From contig NC_018257.1 of NCBI RefSeq assembly GCF_000227135.1, forward strand, positions 77,501 through 141,500: 64,000 nucleotides of DNA, in the 5' to 3' direction. Origin of the DNA: Leishmania donovani (Eukaryota; Euglenozoa; Kinetoplastea; Trypanosomatida; Trypanosomatidae). Shown here in pieces: positions 60,869 to 64,000 of the stretch. Numbering within the stretch: the stretch's first letter is position 1; each line of letters starts with the position of its first letter. Under the pieces are notes generated by a model, which made no database searches, was not told the DNA's origin, and worked only from the letters and a program-made list of their open reading frames with translations. A program made the position numbers and the translations under genes.

Positions 60869-62332
60869 TCACACCATCACTTGGCCTTGCTCGTCCAGGA
60901 TGTCGCTCTCGACGCCGCGCTCCTTCTCTTCCAGCGCGCCTGGTTTGTTGCGAGTCCAGTACTTGACCTCATGGCCGCTAGACGCGAGGATGTTGCCCAG
61001 CGGAGACCAGGCAACACAGTGCACCGGGTTTGGCTTGTCGCGAAACTTCTCATGAGCCGCCTCGATCATCGCCGCGTCGTGGACGACCTCCTCCACGCCA
61101 TGGGTCATGGTGCCGTCTCCCTCGGCTACCATCCAGTACATCACGCTTCCGTCTGCCCCTGTGCTCGCAAACAGGTCCGATACCGTCGGGTGCCAGTCAA
61201 CCTTATCTACAGCGTCCGTGTGCCCAGTGAAACGCTTCACCTCAGGCTGCGTCTTGCGTATGTCCCACAACTTCACCGTCCCATCCTTCGACGCGCTCAG
61301 CAGCGTCCTTCCATCCGGGTGCCACCGCACGCACGTCAGCGCCTGGCTGTGGCCGTGCAAGGCCGCGATGCTGCCGCGAGAAGCTGTGCGGGGGTCCCAC
61401 AGTCGGCACTGCGTGTCTTGACTGCCGGTGGCAATGAGAGCTCGATAGGGGTGCCAGTGCGCCGTCGTCACATCACCGCCGTGGCCCTCAAGCTTCACCT
61501 CCTCCAGCACGGCCTGATTGCCATCGCTCGCGCCGGCAGTGGCGGTGTGTGCGCCAACCGTGTTCGTGTCCCACACCTTCGCCGACCCATCCTGGCCAGC
61601 CGTGCAGAACTTTAGCTCCAGAGGCGCCCACGAGATCTCGCGCACGGCGCGGTGGCTCGTGTCGACCTCTGACATGAAAACAAAGTTGGACATCCACATC
61701 TTGAGCTTTCCGGCGTCATCGCCGCTGAGGATGAGGTCGTGGCGACGGCCCCACGCGATGGCGCGGCACGGGCGGTTGTCCTCGTGAGCCACCGTCTTCA
61801 CCTCCACGCCAAAGGACTGCCCGTTGAACAGCAGGAACTCGCCGCGTCCGGTGGAGCACAGCAGACGGCGCCCGCTCGGCGACCACTGCAGGGCGTAGAG
61901 TGGCGTGCGGATGCGGCCGCCTTTGCTGTCCGGGTGGTACGAGGTGTTCACCCACTGCGTGCACAGCGCCGTGCTCGCATTGTAGTTGGTTACACTCGCC
62001 GTGACAAGGTCCTTTGTGTAATACTCGTGCGGCGCAACGTGGTAGCTGTACGGTGTGCTGCGCGGCACCAGACGTGTGAGGACGTGCCGGATGGCAGGCG
62101 AGTAGAAGTCCACCGGTCGCTGGCCGTGCAGTTTGCGACGCGGCGCATATTCCTCGGGGTCGAAATCGCTACGAAAGCGCCGCCGCGGGCCGCCTGGTCC
62201 GCCGACCGGAGGGTCGCCTGGTCCGCCAGCCGGGGGGCCGCCAAAGCCGCCACTGAATCCACCAACACCGCCAAACCCGCCGCCGCCGAAGCTGGCGCCA
62301 CCCTCGCGCCGTCGTGGGTAGCCGCGATCCAT
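60869..62332 (-). CDS. WD40 polyadenylation factor, WDR33/Pfs2 type
   Basis: The 487-residue protein starts at the ATG at 62332. Seen: an N-terminal Gly/Pro/Arg-rich segment (about 10-50), then the family-specific KLHGQRPVDFYSPAIRH lead-in, then seven WD repeats (about 120-460; for example GHSQALTCVRWHPDGRTLL, KDGTVKLWD, GADGSVMYW). PLYALQWSPSGRRLLCSTGR with GEFLLFNGQSF is diagnostic for the WDR33/Pfs2 group. These proteins are the scaffold of the cleavage and polyadenylation factor and contact the polyA signal. In trypanosomatids polyadenylation is coupled to trans-splicing of the next gene, so this is an essential nuclear factor by analogy. The Gly-rich part is at the N-terminus, whereas human WDR33 has a long collagen-like C-terminus. 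Confidence 0.92.
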   Translation of the reverse strand: MDRGYPRRREGGASFGGGGFGGVGGFSGGFGGPPAGGPGDPPVGGPGGPRRRFRSDFDPEEYAPRRKLHGQRPVDFYSPAIRHVLTRLVPRSTPYSYHVAPHEYYTKDLVTASVTNYNASTALCTQWVNTSYHPDSKGGRIRTPLYALQWSPSGRRLLCSTGRGEFLLFNGQSFGVEVKTVAHEDNRPCRAIAWGRRHDLILSGDDAGKLKMWMSNFVFMSEVDTSHRAVREISWAPLELKFCTAGQDGSAKVWDTNTVGAHTATAGASDGNQAVLEEVKLEGHGGDVTTAHWHPYRALIATGSQDTQCRLWDPRTASRGSIAALHGHSQALTCVRWHPDGRTLLSASKDGTVKLWDIRKTQPEVKRFTGHTDAVDKVDWHPTVSDLFASTGADGSVMYWMVAEGDGTMTHGVEEVVHDAAMIEAAHEKFRDKPNPVHCVAWSPLGNILASSGHEVKYWTRNKPGALEEKERGVESDILDEQGQVMV

Positions 62333-63302
62333 CTACCGCAGACAACGTCAGCCGTAGCAGCTGCCGATGTTGTGCGGCAAGACTAGTGCGCCGGAAAGAT
62401 ACTTTGAAAGAGAAGGAAGCGGAAGACGTCAACTCTCTCAGGTGCCCTTCTGACGCAGCGGCACTCAGGCGATTAGGCGAATATCTGTTTCTCCGTGGGT
62501 ATGGGTGCGTGTGTGCACACGCCGTCATCAAGCAGCAGAGGCTCGAGAGCGAGAGAGAAGAGAAAAGGTAAGCGGCACGGAATAGTAACAAAAAGCGAAG
62601 ATTAATACGCAGAGAGAGAGGGGAGAGGCACGAGGTGAGAAAGCCGCCGTTACTGCCATCAACAGCGGCAGCAGCAGCAATGGCACTCAGTTGCAGCAGG
62701 CCCCAGTCGCGACTCTGTCACCCCAACTCCTCTGCAGAGCTCAGAGAGCCGACGTCTTTTATCATGTTTCCGTTGAGGTCACGGGCACACGCACATGTGC
62801 AAGCATGCGGGCAGGTTCGAGTGATGAACGGAGAGTAAGAGGTAGGCGTGGCGCTGGAACGCAGTCAGGGCTGTGTGGCTATTCTTACTTTACTGGTGCC
62901 TCTCACCAGCAACCGCAAGGCACCGTCTCGTCTCATCCCCTCCCTTCCCTCTGCAAGCGTGCATGGATAAGAGAAGTGTAGGGCTGCAAGGAGGGAAGGG
63001 GGTGTGGCGCTGATCAATGCTATCCGTGCATGTATTGGTTTCATCGGCCTGCGTCTCCGTGCGTATCTTGCAGTGACGACGGGGTGCTGCGCTCTCAGCG
63101 CGAAGGGGATGGAGAAGAAGTTGAGGAACGGGTGAAGCGAAGGGGACGATCCACGTGCCGCCCGCAATGACTGGGCACAGCAGGATCCAGAACGTGCACA
63201 GGAAGAGAGACCTGCTTCGCCGTCCCCTACGCTCTCTGCGCCACTCCCGCCCCCGACTCCCACTCCTACCTCCATGAGCATGGTCGGACCGTCTCCCTTT
63301 GG
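62333..63302. other. Intergenic region
   Basis: Left part: a pyrimidine tract CTTCCTTCTCTTTCAAAG (minus strand, about 62400-62420) as a possible WD-repeat gene acceptor. The remainder shows no gene and is probably the 3' UTR of the partial gene at the right edge. Confidence 0.5.
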
Positions 63303-64000
63303 CTAGCTTACGATCAACTGCACCGACAGCTCAGTCGGCATCACTGTCACCGAGGAACCGGTAGGCACCTGCACAGACTCGCCGTCCACCACCAGCAGCG
63401 CCGACCCCAGCCTCCCCTCACCCCCATCGTTCTCTGGTGGCTGGGTCGAGCGTGTTGCGAGGACGGGGAGCTGTGAAGCAGCAGGGAAGTCGATGCGCAA
63501 GCCGCGCACCTGCTCCTGCATCGCGACGCCGTCCTCTGCAAGAATATAGCCTTCCCTCGCCTCTCGGTGCAGAAGATGCCACATCCGCATGCGGGTTGCC
63601 TCGGCTGTGGCCGTGGTGACGGTAAGTTGTCGCCGATGGTACGTGGCAGCGGGGGTGAGGGAGTATCCGGGCTGCAGCTGCGGCATCTGCGAGGCCACGA
63701 GGAGACGCAGCGGCCCAACACTGGAGGAGGCGGTCTCATTGTTGATGTGCGTCAGCACTACCGTCGATTCAGGAGGCGCGTGCTCGATAGTGGTGAACAG
63801 TGCTATGGCGGTAAAGCACCCGAGTGCGGCGGGCATGGAAACGTACTCCTCCTGCACCTTCTTCCAGTTGCCGTGCCGCCGCACCGACGCCGCGTAGGTG
63901 CCAGTAGCAACATAGGAGCACATGTAGCGTATTGGAAACGCGCCGTAAGGCGCGTGTGGATGATGCAGATGCACGGCCCACAACGGAACACGAACGGCGC
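63303..64000 (-). CDS. Hypothetical protein, C-terminal part only (cut by the window edge)
   Basis: The frame is open from the right edge to the stop codon at 63303, giving about 232 C-terminal residues; no start codon was identified inside the window. Seen: a mixed, well-structured composition (GNWKKVQEEYVSMPAALG, TRMRMWHLLHREAREGY) and a beta-rich end (ALLVVDGESVQVPTGSSV and then VTVMPTELSVQLIVS). No transmembrane helix is certain; one weakly hydrophobic stretch (LGCFTAIALFTTI) occurs. No domain was recognised. Its place on the sense strand and its codon composition support a real gene. Confidence 0.6.
   Translation of the reverse strand, partial: AVRVPLWAVHLHHPHAPYGAFPIRYMCSYVATGTYAASVRRHGNWKKVQEEYVSMPAALGCFTAIALFTTIEHAPPESTVVLTHINNETASSSVGPLRLLVASQMPQLQPGYSLTPAATYHRRQLTVTTATAEATRMRMWHLLHREAREGYILAEDGVAMQEQVRGLRIDFPAASQLPVLATRSTQPPENDGGEGRLGSALLVVDGESVQVPTGSSVTVMPTELSVQLIVS

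Noticed and set aside
1..64000. CRISPR arrays, tRNA or rRNA genes, bacterial-type operons and ribosome binding sites
   Set aside because: None was found by reading for conserved tRNA arms, regularly spaced repeats or rRNA cores, and the genome type is eukaryotic; small RNAs without sequence hallmarks could still be missed.

Overview
The window is nuclear DNA of a trypanosomatid, almost certainly a Leishmania species. It is GC-rich, and every convincing gene is intronless and on the minus strand, as in one polycistronic unit read right to left. Genes are separated by 0.5-3.4 kb of purine/pyrimidine-skewed, microsatellite-rich DNA, and many start codons sit just downstream of a pyrimidine tract plus AG, the trans-splicing acceptor pattern. 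SIDER2-like retroposon fragments are present. From memory, the order C2H2 protein - ATG4 - ... - KU80 - kinesin matches L. major chromosome 30 and a segment of T. brucei chromosome 6; this was not checked against a database.

Left third (0.2-24 kb): a C2H2 zinc-finger protein resembling the mitochondrial RNA-editing accessory protein MRB1680, an ATG4 cysteine peptidase, a small LIM-like zinc protein with a mitochondrial-type N-terminus, a 1,588-residue type I membrane protein, a 148-residue protein with a mitochondrial-type N-terminus, a large FKBP15-like coiled-coil protein, and an ER-type SUN-domain (SUCO/Slp1-like) protein.

Middle (24-33 kb): a TBC1D23-like protein and KU80, separated by N gaps and SIDER2 copies. 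The bases around the gaps are rearranged. One segment left of the TBC gene is the reverse complement of the TBC 5' flank, joined through a chimeric SIDER. This is either a mis-assembly or the junction of an inversion or amplicon formed between inverted SIDER copies. It is the most interesting structural feature here.

Right (36-64 kb): a kinesin, a nonaspanin (TM9SF), a MAP-kinase-like kinase with a TQY activation motif, a PP2C phosphatase, a clearly broken TBC RabGAP pseudogene, a small type I membrane protein, an alpha/beta hydrolase, a dolichyl-diphosphatase-like PAP2 enzyme, a WDR33/Pfs2-type polyadenylation factor, and a gene cut by the right edge.

The genes do not form one pathway, as is usual in trypanosomatid units. 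Membrane-traffic functions do recur (ATG4, TBC1D23-like, TBC pseudogene, TM9SF, SUCO-like, FKBP15-like), together with a few mitochondrial candidates. No RNA gene, CRISPR array, or plus-strand gene could be supported.
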